This document shows, one piece after another, positions 43,663 through 53,438 of a stretch of 64,000 nucleotides of DNA. The notes under the pieces are model-generated. The model had not been told where the DNA came from, searched no databases, and was given only the letters and a program-made list of their open reading frames with translations. The stretch is from Gluconobacter kanchanaburiensis NBRC 103587 (GTDB lineage: Bacteria; Pseudomonadota; Alphaproteobacteria; Acetobacterales; Acetobacteraceae): the NCBI RefSeq assembly GCF_007988905.1, contig NZ_BJVA01000005.1:1-64000 (forward strand). The letters are read 5' to 3'. Each line of letters starts with the position of its first letter. Within the stretch, counting starts at the first letter, position 1. The position numbers and the translations under genes were made by a program.

Positions 43663-45609
43663 GTGAGACGTCATTTTCTGAGCCTCGGCACAGCTCTGGC
43701 CGTGAGCTGCCTGTATGCCGCGCATGCTGCCGAACCCTCCGCCCCCCGTTCCGCCGTCACTGCCGACATGATCCAAAAGGGCAGCGATATTCCTACCCAT
43801 ATCAGCATGCCCGTCGATCAACGCGACTACATCAAGCGCGACGTAATGATCCCGATGCGCGATGGTATTAAGCTGCATACGGTCATCGTCATTCCCAAAG
43901 GTGCGAAAAACGCTCCAATCCTGCTGACCCGCACGCCATATCATGCCAGCGAACGCGTCAATCGGGTTCCGAATGCGCCCACCATGCGCGCCATTCTTCC
44001 GCAGGGAGACGGGGTTTTCGTAGATGAGGGTTACATCCGCGTCTTTCAGGATATCCGCGGCAAATATGGCTCACAGGGTGATTACGTTATGACGCGGCCG
44101 CCGATCGGCCCGCTGAACCCGACCAAGACGGACGATACCACGGATGCCTGGGACACGATCGATTGGCTGGTTAAGAACCTGCCGGAGAGCAACGGTCGCG
44201 TTGGCATGACCGGTTCGTCCTATGAAGGCTGGACGGTGGTCATGGCGCTTCTTGATCCACACCCAGCATTGAAGGTCGCTGCACCCGAAAGCCCGATGGT
44301 TGATGGCTGGATGGGAGATGACTGGTTCCATTATGGCGCCTTCCGGCAACCGGGACTGGACTATTTCACCGCGCAGATGACTGAAGCAGGGTCCGGCCCT
44401 TCCATTCCGCGTCCGGATGCAGACGACTACACGACCTTTCTGGCGGATGTCTCCACCGGGAATTTCGCCACGAAAGCGGGTCTGGACCAGTTTCCCTGGT
44501 GGCGGCGCATGAAGGCCCATCCGGCCTATGATGCGTTCTGGCAGGAACAGGCCCTTGACCAGCTTATCGTGAAAAAGCCGCTCAAGGTTCCGACCATCTG
44601 GGAGCAGGGGCTATGGGATCAGGAAGACATGTGGGGCGCCATTCATTCCTGGATGAATCTGAAGGCGCATCACACGCAGGTCCCGAATATTCTCGTCATG
44701 GGGCCGTGGCGTCATAGTGGCGTGAATTACGATGGCTCCACGCTTGGCCCGCTGCATTTTGATGGCGATACGGCACTCTGGTATCGCGCGAACGTTATGC
44801 GCCCGTTCTTTGACCACTATCTGCTGAATACGCCCGATCCGCATCTGGACGAAGCCATCATCTACAATACCGGCGAAAACCACTGGGATCATTTCCGTAA
44901 CTGGCTGAGCGACTGCGGCACGACCTGCATGCAGAAGGGGGAGAGGCTGTATCTTCAGCCTGATCATGGGCTGGCATTCAGACGGACCCTGCCTGGGGCG
45001 GACAGCTACATTTCGGACCCCGCACATCCCGTTCCGTTCGTGGAGCGTCCCTATACAATGGGCGAAGATCCGCGCTGGAAAGCTTGGCTCGTGACTGACC
45101 AGCGTTTCGCTGAAAGCCGCCCCGATGTCCTGACCTATGAAACGCCCGTTCTCGATTCGCCCGTTACGGTATCCGGTGTACCCACGGCCGATATTTTTGC
45201 CAGCACCACGGGGACGGATGCGGACTGGGTCGTCAAAATCATTGATGTCCAGCCGGGTCTGACGCCCGACAATCCGCAGATGGGCGGGTACGAACTGCCG
45301 ATGTCCATGGATATTTTCCGCGGCCGCTACCGTCAAAACTTCGATCATCCGACCGCCATTCCGGTTGGGCAGGTACAGGAATACAAGTTCACGCTTCCGG
45401 CCATGAACCATGTTTTCCAGAAGGGGCACCGGATCATGGTGCAGATCCAGTCGAGCTGGTTCCCGCTCTATGACCGTAACCCGCAGACCTTTGTACCCAA
45501 CATCTTCGAGGCGAAAGCCTCAGACTACCGCACGGCGACCCAGACCATCCATCGCGGCGGCGACCATGCCAGTGCGATCTGGCTTCCGACCGTCAAGGCC
45601 GCGCCCTGA
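43663..45609 (+). CDS. Alpha-amino acid ester hydrolase / acylase of the CocE-NonD (S15/X-Pro) family
   Basis: 648 residues from a GTG with CAGGAG before it and a signal peptide ([20 protein letters not shown]). Catalytic S186 in [11 protein letters not shown]319 in LWDQEDMW, H351 in GPWRHSG. The spacing 133 and 32 residues equals that known for the Acetobacter turbidans enzyme (S205/D338/H370). The family hydrolyses alpha-amino acid esters and beta-lactam side chains in the periplasm. A C-terminal jelly-roll follows ([20 protein letters not shown]). Confidence 0.92.
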   Translation: MRRHFLSLGTALAVSCLYAAHAAEPSAPRSAVTADMIQKGSDIPTHISMPVDQRDYIKRDVMIPMRDGIKLHTVIVIPKGAKNAPILLTRTPYHASERVNRVPNAPTMRAILPQGDGVFVDEGYIRVFQDIRGKYGSQGDYVMTRPPIGPLNPTKTDDTTDAWDTIDWLVKNLPESNGRVGMTGSSYEGWTVVMALLDPHPALKVAAPESPMVDGWMGDDWFHYGAFRQPGLDYFTAQMTEAGSGPSIPRPDADDYTTFLADVSTGNFATKAGLDQFPWWRRMKAHPAYDAFWQEQALDQLIVKKPLKVPTIWEQGLWDQEDMWGAIHSWMNLKAHHTQVPNILVMGPWRHSGVNYDGSTLGPLHFDGDTALWYRANVMRPFFDHYLLNTPDPHLDEAIIYNTGENHWDHFRNWLSDCGTTCMQKGERLYLQPDHGLAFRRTLPGADSYISDPAHPVPFVERPYTMGEDPRWKAWLVTDQRFAESRPDVLTYETPVLDSPVTVSGVPTADIFASTTGTDADWVVKIIDVQPGLTPDNPQMGGYELPMSMDIFRGRYRQNFDHPTAIPVGQVQEYKFTLPAMNHVFQKGHRIMVQIQSSWFPLYDRNPQTFVPNIFEAKASDYRTATQTIHRGGDHASAIWLPTVKAAP

Positions 45610-45660
45610 TTTCCGCCAGGCTCCCGGCTAAAGATACTACTCTGCAACTCGTCAAACCCT

Positions 45661-45693
45661 GACAGCCTTCCCATATGGAGGGCTGTCCCTTTT
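45661..45693 (+). terminator. Intrinsic terminator after the ester hydrolase
   Basis: 11-bp stem (GACAGCCTTCC with GGAGGGCTGTC, one G-U pair), loop CATAT, then CCCTTTTAA. Confidence 0.65.
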
Positions 45694-45706
45694 AACGGAG
45701 CTTCAC

Positions 45707-46267
45707 ATGACAACTCCTTCTCACGCGCTGTCATCCATTCTGCTCGGCGGAGGCTGCTTCTGGTGTGTGGAGGCCGTCTTCAGTGGTCTACGCGGCATCA
45801 TTTCCGCAGAGCCGGGCTATGCGGGCGGAAGCACTCCGAACCCGAGTTACGAAGATGTCTGCACAGGCCGGACAGGTCATGCTGAAGTCGTCAAGGTCGT
45901 TTTCGATCCGGTAGAAATCGGCCTGGACGATGTCCTGCGCGTATTTTTTACAACACATGATCCGACCCAGCTTAACCGGCAGGGCAATGATATCGGCACC
46001 CAGTACCGTTCTGTGATTTTTGGAGCCGAGGAAGAGCAGCAGACGGCTCTTAAGGTCCGGGATGAACTGATCGCGGAAGGGCTCTGGTCCGAACCGGTCG
46101 TAACGCTGATTGAAGGCCCTGTTCAGTTCTGGCCTGCCGAGGAAAAGCACCACGATTATTTCGCCCGCAACCCACAGACGGCATACTGCTCCGCCGTAGT
46201 TGCTCCGAAAGTGGCAAAAGCCCGAAAGCTCTATCGGGATCGGCTCAAGCAGCCCGATCAGATGTAA
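45707..46267 (+). CDS. msrA: Peptide methionine-(S)-S-oxide reductase
   Basis: 186 residues. GGGCFWCVEAVFSGL holds catalytic C17; GYAGGSTPNPSYEDVCTGRT, TGHAEVVKVVFDP and HDPTQLNRQGNDIGTQYRS are invariant MsrA motifs. Repairs oxidised methionine in the cytosol, useful in an organism that lives with oxidative stress. Ribosome site CGGAG. Confidence 0.97.
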   Translation: MTTPSHALSSILLGGGCFWCVEAVFSGLRGIISAEPGYAGGSTPNPSYEDVCTGRTGHAEVVKVVFDPVEIGLDDVLRVFFTTHDPTQLNRQGNDIGTQYRSVIFGAEEEQQTALKVRDELIAEGLWSEPVVTLIEGPVQFWPAEEKHHDYFARNPQTAYCSAVVAPKVAKARKLYRDRLKQPDQM

Positions 46268-46279
46268 TCATTCCGGCGC

Positions 46280-47644
46280 CTATTCTTCATTTTCCAGATG
46301 GAAACGGTCGGTTTCCTCGTCGTAATCAAAGAGTTCGGCATAACGCGCCCAGCCGATCGCCGTCGTGAGAGTCTGACGCGCGTAGTCGGGGGACATATTC
46401 TCCTCCATGGCCTTGCGGAACCTCGCGGCATCGACGACGTGACTCGACCGTTCATCCAGCGTGCTGCGGATTGAACGCAGTACGGGAAGATGGTGAAGGA
46501 GAGCCGTCCGCATCAGATCCTTTCGGGTATCTGAGTCGCCTTCGACAAAAGCCCGTCCATCCGGCGAAAGCAGAATATCGCCATCCTCAAGCTCGGCCAG
46601 ATCCAGAAGCTGAAGCGATTCTCCCAAAGGCAGGAGATCGTCCAGCGTCATCTGAAGTCTCTGGGCAAGTTCGGGAAGATCCGCCCGCCCGGACAGAGGT
46701 TCGCTTCCCAGCACCTCCATGAGGCCCACCAGAACCTCAACGGCCAGATCCGGGAGAACAATGGAAAAGGGCGGCAGGGTATTGCCAGTCGCGGCCGATG
46801 GCTGGACAGGGTTCGCTTCAGACACGATGGGAGCCCGCCGCGTCATAAGAGTGTAGATCTGATCCACAAAGCGACGGAAATCCTCGTCCTCGCGATTGCG
46901 GGGATGAGGGAATGGCACGGCGATTTCATGGGTCACACGGCCTGGGCTGGAGGAGAAAATGAGAATCCTGTCACACATCAGGACCGCTTCCTCGATCCCG
47001 TGCGTCGCCAGAAGCATGGCCTTGAGCGGCAGGCGTTTTTCGTCCCACAGTTCGATCAGGTCGGTACGCAGGTTTTCAGCACTCAGCACATCGAGCGCCG
47101 AAAACGGCTCGTCCAGCAACAGCAGCGAAGGCTGAAGCGCCAGAGCACGGGCGAAGGAGACACGCTGGCTGAGTGCGTCCGACAGTTCCTTGGGATATGC
47201 GTTTTCATACCCTTCCAGCCCCATGACCTCGATTGCGGCGTCGGTCATGACTTCGCGTTCCATGCGGGGCAGCCTGCGCATTTCAAGCCCCAGCGTCACA
47301 TTCTGCCGAAGGGTCAGCCACGGAAATAGAGCCCCGGACTGGAACACGGTTGCCACCCCGTCCAACGGTCCGGTGACAGGGGATCCCTGCCATAGTACCT
47401 GCCCGGACATCGGCGGCGTGAGGCCCGCCATGATCCGCAGCAGTGACGATTTTCCCGAACCCGACCGACCAAGAAGACCAAGAATCTCTCCCGCCCGGAC
47501 ATCGAAACTCACATGATCCAACACGACCAGATCCGTGCTGCTTTCCTTAAGATAGGTCTGGCGACATTCGCGAAGGGAGAGCAGAGATTGCATGGGTCTG
47601 TGAGCTTTGGCCTGAGGTTCAGAGAGTATATTTCTGGGCCGCAT
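46280..47644 (-). CDS. ABC transporter ATPase (NitT/TauT type) with C-terminal AAA-associated domain
   Basis: 454 residues; a start at 47593 (MQSLLSLRECRQ) is also possible. Walker A LLGRSGSGKSS, Q-loop TVFQSGALFPWLT, Walker B LLLLDEPFSALD, and H in LLATHGIEEA. The signature is unusual: LSDALSQRVSFARAL instead of LSGGMxQR. Residues from about 300 match the AAA-associated C-terminal domain (ELAQRLQMTLDDLLPLGESL). It overlaps the permease gene, so both form one transporter. The substrate is unknown; no binding protein gene is adjacent. Confidence 0.88.
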   Translation of the reverse strand: MRPRNILSEPQAKAHRPMQSLLSLRECRQTYLKESSTDLVVLDHVSFDVRAGEILGLLGRSGSGKSSLLRIMAGLTPPMSGQVLWQGSPVTGPLDGVATVFQSGALFPWLTLRQNVTLGLEMRRLPRMEREVMTDAAIEVMGLEGYENAYPKELSDALSQRVSFARALALQPSLLLLDEPFSALDVLSAENLRTDLIELWDEKRLPLKAMLLATHGIEEAVLMCDRILIFSSSPGRVTHEIAVPFPHPRNREDEDFRRFVDQIYTLMTRRAPIVSEANPVQPSAATGNTLPPFSIVLPDLAVEVLVGLMEVLGSEPLSGRADLPELAQRLQMTLDDLLPLGESLQLLDLAELEDGDILLSPDGRAFVEGDSDTRKDLMRTALLHHLPVLRSIRSTLDERSSHVVDAARFRKAMEENMSPDYARQTLTTAIGWARYAELFDYDEETDRFHLENEE

Positions 47645-49274
47645 TCACGGCGAGAGGTTGCAGGACCAGACGGTCCAGAAGCATGGACAGAAGGGTCAGG
47701 AGCATGAGCGCCAGAATCTGCGCTCCGAGGGCGCCATCCAGAACTTCCGACAGAAGACGTGCGCCAAGACCGCTTTCAGCAGGGACAAAAGCCTCGGCCA
47801 CCATCACCGCATTCCACACGGGAACCACCGCCGTCAGAAGACCGCCGCACAGTTCAGGGGCAATCGCAGGCAGAAGAAGCCGACGCCACAGCAGACTTCC
47901 ACGAAGCCTCAGCCCGGTGGCGACCTGTCGCAACCCCGATGGAATGGCTTTGGCGGCGTCAAGAACGACGATTCCCACCAGCCAGTGCGCCCCGAGAAAC
48001 AGCAGGATGACGGCTGAATTCAGCCCAAGTTCCCGGCAGAGCGGATAGAGCAGAACCGCCGGAAAGAGGCCACAGGCGGCCACAGCATTCCGAAACGGAC
48101 TGGACAGGGAGGATCCTCTCTCGCTGATGAAGAGACCGAGCGGAACCCACACCAGAACGCACAGGAACAACGTCCCACATACATGCGCAAAAGTAAGGAC
48201 GCTTTCGGCAAGATCGGATGAAAGCAGACGGAAAAGACCAGCATGGTGAATCGCGTATGCCAGAAGAAGCAGAGAGAGGGTCGGAAAGACGGCTTCCGGC
48301 AGGCGCTGCACCCTACCTGAGGAGGCGGAGTTGACGGTATGGGCGTGCCCGATCCGCCAGTTGCCAATCCATGTCAGAGCCGCTCCTATGCCCTCACTGA
48401 GCCATAGGAGGGCTTTTGTCCGACGCCAAACTCCCAGGAGCCAGGACTGCTGACGCGAGCGCTCATGAACCGGGCCTTCGGGGCGGTAGCGCTGTGACCA
48501 TCCGGTCATTGGGCGCATGATGCACTGATCGACCAAAACGATCAGAACAAGAACAAGAAGAGAGCCTTCAACGATGCCACTCACATGATGATCCAGTGTG
48601 GCACGGAGGATTTCCGCGCCGCATCCCCCTGAAGCTTCATGGTTCATCAGCATCATGAGACCTTCGGACGCAATAAGGCGAACCCAGAAGGCTGGCATGG
48701 CCTGAATGGCACGGAAGGTCGACAACGGGACAGACATGGGAATCTGCAGGCGCCAGAATCGCTGCCAGCCCGTCATACGAAGGCCCGTCGCGACTTCGTC
48801 CAGCGCAAGGGGAAGCGTGTCCTCCGCGTCCAGCACCGCTGTTACGATCCGCCAGATCATGCTGGATGCCGCCACGAGCATGATTGTCAGCGACGGAGAC
48901 GCTACAGCGCCAATCATGCCGATCAGCCCCAGACCAGGAACCGCGCGTGCGACTGACAGGGCAGGAACAAGAAAGGAGCGGAAACGCGGCCAATGGCATG
49001 CTGCCCCGGAGAGAATCAGGGAGCCAAGAACAACGATCTGTAATGACAGGACGACATGCACGAGTGTCAGTGCGCCCATCCGCAGCAAAGCCTGCCCCAA
49101 AGAGAGAACGGCTCCCGGTGGCGCGGCGGAGAGAACAGGGGGAACCGGGCCACGATGCACGACTAGCAGAGCAAAAGCCGTCGCACAGAACAGGATCGAC
49201 AGTTCGACACCGCTCATGCGCTGGCGCCAGCGATGCATGATCCTCAGGGGCATGGCCATGGGGCTGCCCGTCAT
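47619..49274 (-). CDS. ABC transporter permease, double-length (two permease domains)
   Basis: 551 residues with about ten or more hydrophobic segments in two halves, each with the EAA-like loop: DEVATGLRMTGWQRFWRLQI in the first and LRQVATGLRLRGSLLWRRLL in the second. Such fused permeases form with the downstream ATPase a complete NitT/TauT-like importer without needing a second permease gene. Basic linker at about 290-310. Confidence 0.88.
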   Translation of the reverse strand: MTGSPMAMPLRIMHRWRQRMSGVELSILFCATAFALLVVHRGPVPPVLSAAPPGAVLSLGQALLRMGALTLVHVVLSLQIVVLGSLILSGAACHWPRFRSFLVPALSVARAVPGLGLIGMIGAVASPSLTIMLVAASSMIWRIVTAVLDAEDTLPLALDEVATGLRMTGWQRFWRLQIPMSVPLSTFRAIQAMPAFWVRLIASEGLMMLMNHEASGGCGAEILRATLDHHVSGIVEGSLLVLVLIVLVDQCIMRPMTGWSQRYRPEGPVHERSRQQSWLLGVWRRTKALLWLSEGIGAALTWIGNWRIGHAHTVNSASSGRVQRLPEAVFPTLSLLLLAYAIHHAGLFRLLSSDLAESVLTFAHVCGTLFLCVLVWVPLGLFISERGSSLSSPFRNAVAACGLFPAVLLYPLCRELGLNSAVILLFLGAHWLVGIVVLDAAKAIPSGLRQVATGLRLRGSLLWRRLLLPAIAPELCGGLLTAVVPVWNAVMVAEAFVPAESGLGARLLSEVLDGALGAQILALMLLTLLSMLLDRLVLQPLAVNAAQKYTL

Positions 49275-49365
49275 GATGCGCGTGTTCCCCTGTCAGTCTG
49301 AAAATCAGACGTTAGAAAGAGACGTCCGGAGGGCTCAAGTGTTTTCTGCATAACGGCTGGACAGA

Positions 49366-49821
49366 TCAGTGTCCGGTGCTACCAAACCCGTCCTGACCAC
49401 GAACCGTCTCGTCCAGCGTTTCGACTTCAGTCCAGCGCAGACGGGAGACCGGAGCCAGCACGCCCTGGGCGATGCGTGTGCCGCGCTCAACGGTAAAGGG
49501 TTCGGTACCTGCGTTCATAACGATGATGCGGAGTTCGCCCCGATAGTCCTCGTCGATTGTACCAGGCGAGTTGGGGAGCGTGATGCCATGCTTGAGGGCC
49601 AAGCCGGAGCGTGGCCGGACCTGCAGCTCATAGGCGGGGGGAAGGGCAATACACAGCCCGGTCGGCACGAGAACGCGCTCGCCCGGAGCAATGATCAGGG
49701 GCGCATCGATCGCCGCCAGAAAATCGAATCCTGCTGCACCGGCAGTGGCGTACGCGGGAAGGGGAAGCCCCTCGGAATGAGGCAGGCGCGTGATGCGCAC
49801 ATCAATCAGGTCTGTCATCAT
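49366..49821 (-). CDS. dut: dUTP diphosphatase
   Basis: 151 residues; the second ATG may be used. The five motifs are seen: [36 protein letters not shown] and GFGSTGH at the C-terminus. Trimeric enzyme; removes dUTP and provides dUMP. Confidence 0.97.
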   Translation of the reverse strand: MMTDLIDVRITRLPHSEGLPLPAYATAGAAGFDFLAAIDAPLIIAPGERVLVPTGLCIALPPAYELQVRPRSGLALKHGITLPNSPGTIDEDYRGELRIIVMNAGTEPFTVERGTRIAQGVLAPVSRLRWTEVETLDETVRGQDGFGSTGH

Positions 49822-49850
49822 GACATCCGTCTTATCGCGGATCGTAGATC

Positions 49851-51041
49851 CTATGAAGACGATCCTGCAAAGAACGTTGCGATCCGCTCGGCAAGTCTGT
49901 CGGCGACATGCATCTTGTCCATTTCCGGCCAGCCCTGAACCCCACTTTCGTCGATCAGGCTGACAGTATTGCGCGTAGCCCCGAATACGCCCTGCCTCAC
50001 ATCGTTGGCCACAAGCCAGTCACATCCCTTGCGCGCGCGTTTGGCCAGGGCATTGTCCAGAACGTCGTCCGTCTCGGCAGCGAATCCCACAACCAGACTA
50101 GGACGCCGCGTCGATCGACAGAGTGTTGCCAGAATGTCCGGGTTTTCCACCAGCTCAAGGCTCGGAGGCCCGTCAGCAGTTTTCTTGATCTTGCCCGCTG
50201 CAGGCTGCTTCGCGCGCCAGTCACTGACTGCGGCGGCGCATATGGCAGCATCGGCAGGCAGGGCCGCTTCACAGGCAGTCAGCATTTCACGGGCGGTTTG
50301 AACGGCAATCCGCCGAACTCCAGGCGGCACTGGAATCGTAACGGGCCCGCTGACCAGAGTAACATCTGCCCCCCTCTGCGCCAGTGAGGCGGCAATGGCG
50401 TAGCCCTGCCGTCCGGAAGAGTGGTTCGAAAGGAACCGCACCGGATCAAGCGGTTCAACCGTTGGCCCCGCGGTGACAAGGATATGACGTCCCTGAAGAG
50501 AATGGTCAGGCGTCAGGACACTGAGAATACGGTCCCGGATGACGGTTGGTTCGCTCAACCGGCCTGCGCCGATTTCTCCACAGGCCATGCTCCCTACATC
50601 AGGGCCCACAACGGAAATACCACGCGCTTCAAGCTGTTTCAGATTGGCCTGTGTGGCGGGGTGCTCCCACATTCGCACATTCATGGCTGGGGCCAGCAGG
50701 ATGGGAGATGTTGTCGCGAGCAAAAGTGTGGTCGCCAGATCATCCGCGAGGCCATGGGCCATGCGCGCCATGATATTGGCCGTGGCCGGGCAGACGACCA
50801 CGAGATCTGCGCTTCGGGCAAGAGCGATATGACCGATCTCGCTTTCCTGCGTCGGCTCGAACAGCATGTCATGCACGCGCTCACCCGCCAGCGTCTCAAG
50901 ACTGAGCGGTGTGACGAATGCCCTGGCGGCTTCAGTCATAACAGGGGTGACAGCGATCCCATCCGCCCGCAGCAAACGCACGAGTTCGAGCGCCCGGAAT
51001 GCCGCGATCCCTCCCGAGACGATCAGCAGGACGCGGCGCAT
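49851..51041 (-). CDS. coaBC: Bifunctional phosphopantothenoylcysteine decarboxylase/synthase
   Basis: 396 residues from [20 protein letters not shown], chosen because it is the conserved N-terminus; the open frame upstream overlaps ubiE. The CoaC flavoprotein half ([44 protein letters not shown]) is followed by the CoaB half ([29 protein letters not shown]). Coenzyme A synthesis. Confidence 0.96.
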   Translation of the reverse strand: MRRVLLIVSGGIAAFRALELVRLLRADGIAVTPVMTEAARAFVTPLSLETLAGERVHDMLFEPTQESEIGHIALARSADLVVVCPATANIMARMAHGLADDLATTLLLATTSPILLAPAMNVRMWEHPATQANLKQLEARGISVVGPDVGSMACGEIGAGRLSEPTVIRDRILSVLTPDHSLQGRHILVTAGPTVEPLDPVRFLSNHSSGRQGYAIAASLAQRGADVTLVSGPVTIPVPPGVRRIAVQTAREMLTACEAALPADAAICAAAVSDWRAKQPAAGKIKKTADGPPSLELVENPDILATLCRSTRRPSLVVGFAAETDDVLDNALAKRARKGCDWLVANDVRQGVFGATRNTVSLIDESGVQGWPEMDKMHVADRLAERIATFFAGSSS

Positions 51042-51045
51042 GGTC

Positions 51046-51834
51046 TTACAGACGCCAGCCGGAATGGATGGCCGCAATGCCACCAGACAGGTTGCGGTAC
51101 TGGACCTGCTCCAGCCCCGCATCGCGCATCATCTGGGCCAGTGTTTCCTGATCGGGGAACATGCGGATGCTCTCGGCGAGATACTGGTAGCTCTCGGAGT
51201 CCTTGGCGATGATCTGACCCATCTTGGGCAGAACCTGAAAGGACCAGAGATCATAAATCGGTGCGAGAGCCGCGATTTCGACCTGCGAGAACTCAAGGCA
51301 GAAGAAGCGTCCACCTGGCTTTAGGACACGACGTGCCTCGCGCAGGACAGCCGGCTTGTCCGTGCAGTTGCGCAGGCCGAACGCAATCGTCACGCGATCA
51401 ACGGAGCAGTCGGGGAGGGGGATGGCTTCTGCGTCTACGACACAGACCTCGATCTTGCCGATCAACCCGGCCTTGATGGCGCGGTCACGCCCCACGGACA
51501 GCATGGCGGCATTGATATCGGACAGAATGGCCGGACCACCCCCGGCACGGAGCCAGCCAAACGTGATGTCACCTGTACCGCCTGCCAGATCCAGCAGCTT
51601 CATATTGGGCCGCGGGTTGAGCATTCCAACGAAAATGCGTTTCCAGACGCGGTGAATTCCCAGCGACATCACATCATTCATGATGTCGTATTTCCCGGCG
51701 ACACTCTCGAACACTTCCCGGACCATCGTCTTTTTCTGGCCACGCGGGACATTGCGGTAGCCGAAATCGATGGTGTCCTCGGCGTGTTCGGAGGACTGGA
51801 AGGGCGAGGCGTTGTGTTCTGCGCTATCGGTCAT
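51046..51834 (-). CDS. ubiE: Ubiquinone/menaquinone biosynthesis C-methyltransferase
   Basis: 262 residues from MTDSAEHNASPFQSSEHAED. VREVFESVAGKYDIMNDVMS, the SAM motif LLDLAGGTGDITFGW, and IAFGLRNCTDKPAVLREARR with VLKPGGRFFCLEFS are UbiE/COQ5 signatures. Carries out C-methylation in ubiquinone synthesis, which acetic acid bacteria need for their periplasmic dehydrogenases. Divergent from mutM across 30 bp. Confidence 0.96.
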   Translation of the reverse strand: MTDSAEHNASPFQSSEHAEDTIDFGYRNVPRGQKKTMVREVFESVAGKYDIMNDVMSLGIHRVWKRIFVGMLNPRPNMKLLDLAGGTGDITFGWLRAGGGPAILSDINAAMLSVGRDRAIKAGLIGKIEVCVVDAEAIPLPDCSVDRVTIAFGLRNCTDKPAVLREARRVLKPGGRFFCLEFSQVEIAALAPIYDLWSFQVLPKMGQIIAKDSESYQYLAESIRMFPDQETLAQMMRDAGLEQVQYRNLSGGIAAIHSGWRL

Positions 51835-51864
51835 GGGGCAATCGATATATCGTTGAGGCCAGCC

Positions 51865-52698
51865 ATGCCAGAGCTTCCAGAAGTTGAAACCGTCATGCGC
51901 GGGTTTCGTGATGCCTTCGAAGGGCATCGAATCAGCCATGTTTCCGTCAACCGCCCCGATCTTCGATGGCCGTTTCCCGCAGATCTGCGGGAGAAGCTGG
52001 AAGGGAAACGCGTTCTCTCGTTCCGCAGGCGCGCGAAGTATATTCTCATGCGCATTGAGGGCGGCTGGAGCATGCTGCTGCATTTAGGCATGTCGGGCCG
52101 ACTCACGATCAGCAGGGCCAGGACGAATGCGACTCCGCCCGCGCATGAGCATCTGGTTCTGGAAACGGACAGCGGTGCGCGGGCAGGGCTTGTTGATCCC
52201 CGGCGCTTTGGCAGCGTCGATCTTGTCCGCACAAATGAAGAGGAGGATCACCGCCTTCTCGCGCATCTGGGCATGGAGCCGCTGTCTCCCACCATTACAA
52301 GAGGAGGACTGGCGCAGCTGTTTCGGGAGAGGCGTACACCGATCAAATCCGCTCTGCTTGATCAGAAACTGATTGCAGGTCTTGGCAATATCTATGTCTG
52401 CGAAGCCCTGTTCCGCTGCGGCATTCATCCAGAGCGACAAGCCTGCACGCTAACCGACGTTGAGGCGCAGGCTCTTTCAGAAGCTATTCCACAGATTCTG
52501 GAGCAGGCGATCGCATCCGGCGGGTCGTCTCTGCGCGACTATGTGCAGGCTGACGGCACCAAAGGTGGCTTTCAGGACCTGCATCTTGTCTATGGCCGCG
52601 AAGGAGCGCCCTGCCCGAATTGCGGAGATGCCAGTCCGATCCGGCGCATCACGCAGTCCGGACGTTCAACGTTCTTCTGCCCGACCTGTCAGAAATAA
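51865..52698 (+). CDS. mutM: Formamidopyrimidine-DNA glycosylase
   Basis: 277 residues starting MPELPEVETVMRGF (catalytic P2 and E3). LLDQKLIAGLGNIYVCEALF helix-two-turn-helix, and the C-terminal zinc finger CPNCG...CPTC. Removes oxidised purines. The start is fixed by the need for N-terminal proline; open sequence upstream belongs to the ubiE antisense. Confidence 0.97.
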   Translation: MPELPEVETVMRGFRDAFEGHRISHVSVNRPDLRWPFPADLREKLEGKRVLSFRRRAKYILMRIEGGWSMLLHLGMSGRLTISRARTNATPPAHEHLVLETDSGARAGLVDPRRFGSVDLVRTNEEEDHRLLAHLGMEPLSPTITRGGLAQLFRERRTPIKSALLDQKLIAGLGNIYVCEALFRCGIHPERQACTLTDVEAQALSEAIPQILEQAIASGGSSLRDYVQADGTKGGFQDLHLVYGREGAPCPNCGDASPIRRITQSGRSTFFCPTCQK

Positions 52699-52834
52699 CC
52701 ACGAAGGGAGGCGAGGCCGGAAAGATGCCCCCATCCTGTGTAAAATGTGCAAAACACTTGACGGACACGGATCTGGCGGAGTAGAGGGCGCCAACCATTT
52801 ACGCGACCAAAACGCAAAGTGAACCGAAAGATCC

Positions 52835-53104
52835 ATGGCAAACACAGCTTCTGCCCGCAAGCGCATCCGTCAGAATGAACGTCGCCGTGAGCGCAACGTC
52901 GCCCGCATGTCCCGTATGCGTACGTTCATCAAGAAGGTCGAACTCGCTATCCAGTCCGGTGACAAGTCCGCTGCTGCAGAAGCCTTCAAGATTGCACAGC
53001 CGGAAATGCAGCGCGCAGCAGGCAAGGGCGTGATCGCAAAGAACACGATTAGCCGTAAGCTGTCCCGCCTGTCCGCTCGCGTGAAGGCTCTGGCAACCGC
53101 CTGA
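52835..53104 (+). CDS. rpsT: 30S ribosomal protein S20
   Basis: 89 residues, [20 protein letters not shown], basic and helical, ending [13 protein letters not shown]. Ribosome site GAAAG. Followed by a strong terminator; upstream of dnaA as in many alphaproteobacteria. Confidence 0.97.
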   Translation: MANTASARKRIRQNERRRERNVARMSRMRTFIKKVELAIQSGDKSAAAEAFKIAQPEMQRAAGKGVIAKNTISRKLSRLSARVKALATA

Positions 53105-53129
53105 GCTTCACCTTCGGGTTGGAACTGAA

Positions 53130-53163
53130 GAACGCGCTCCCTTCAAGGAGCGCGTTCTTTTTT
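53130..53163 (+). terminator. Intrinsic terminator after rpsT
   Basis: 11-bp stem GAACGCGCTCC/GGAGCGCGTTC, loop CTTCAA, then six T residues. Confidence 0.93.
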
Positions 53164-53438
53164 GACTGCACCCCAGAATTTTTTCCCGAGCATCTGAGTT
53201 GGGGCTGCTTATGGGGGACACCCTCATGATATCCCGCTGAACCCTTCGTGTTCCAGCTTGCTTCGGGCAGAACGGACGCCTATCCTGAGCGTTCGACAAA
53301 AAAATATCGGATGTCTGGCTCTCCGGGATTTTCCTGCGTTCCTGCTGCGGATTTTCTGTCGAGAGCACAACCTCCCTGCGCGCAGGGACCAATAACTGAT
53401 GCCCGCGTACTGCGGGACTGGATATGAAAGGGGGTACA
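53164..53438 (+). promoter_or_regulatory. dnaA upstream region
   Basis: 275 bp without a gene. It should hold the dnaA promoter. I looked for DnaA boxes (TTATNCACA) and saw none, so it does not look like the chromosome origin itself. A ribosome site (AAAGGGGG) precedes dnaA. Confidence 0.5.

Noticed and set aside
53164-53438. Chromosome origin upstream of dnaA
   Set aside because: No DnaA boxes or AT-rich unwinding stretch seen by eye.
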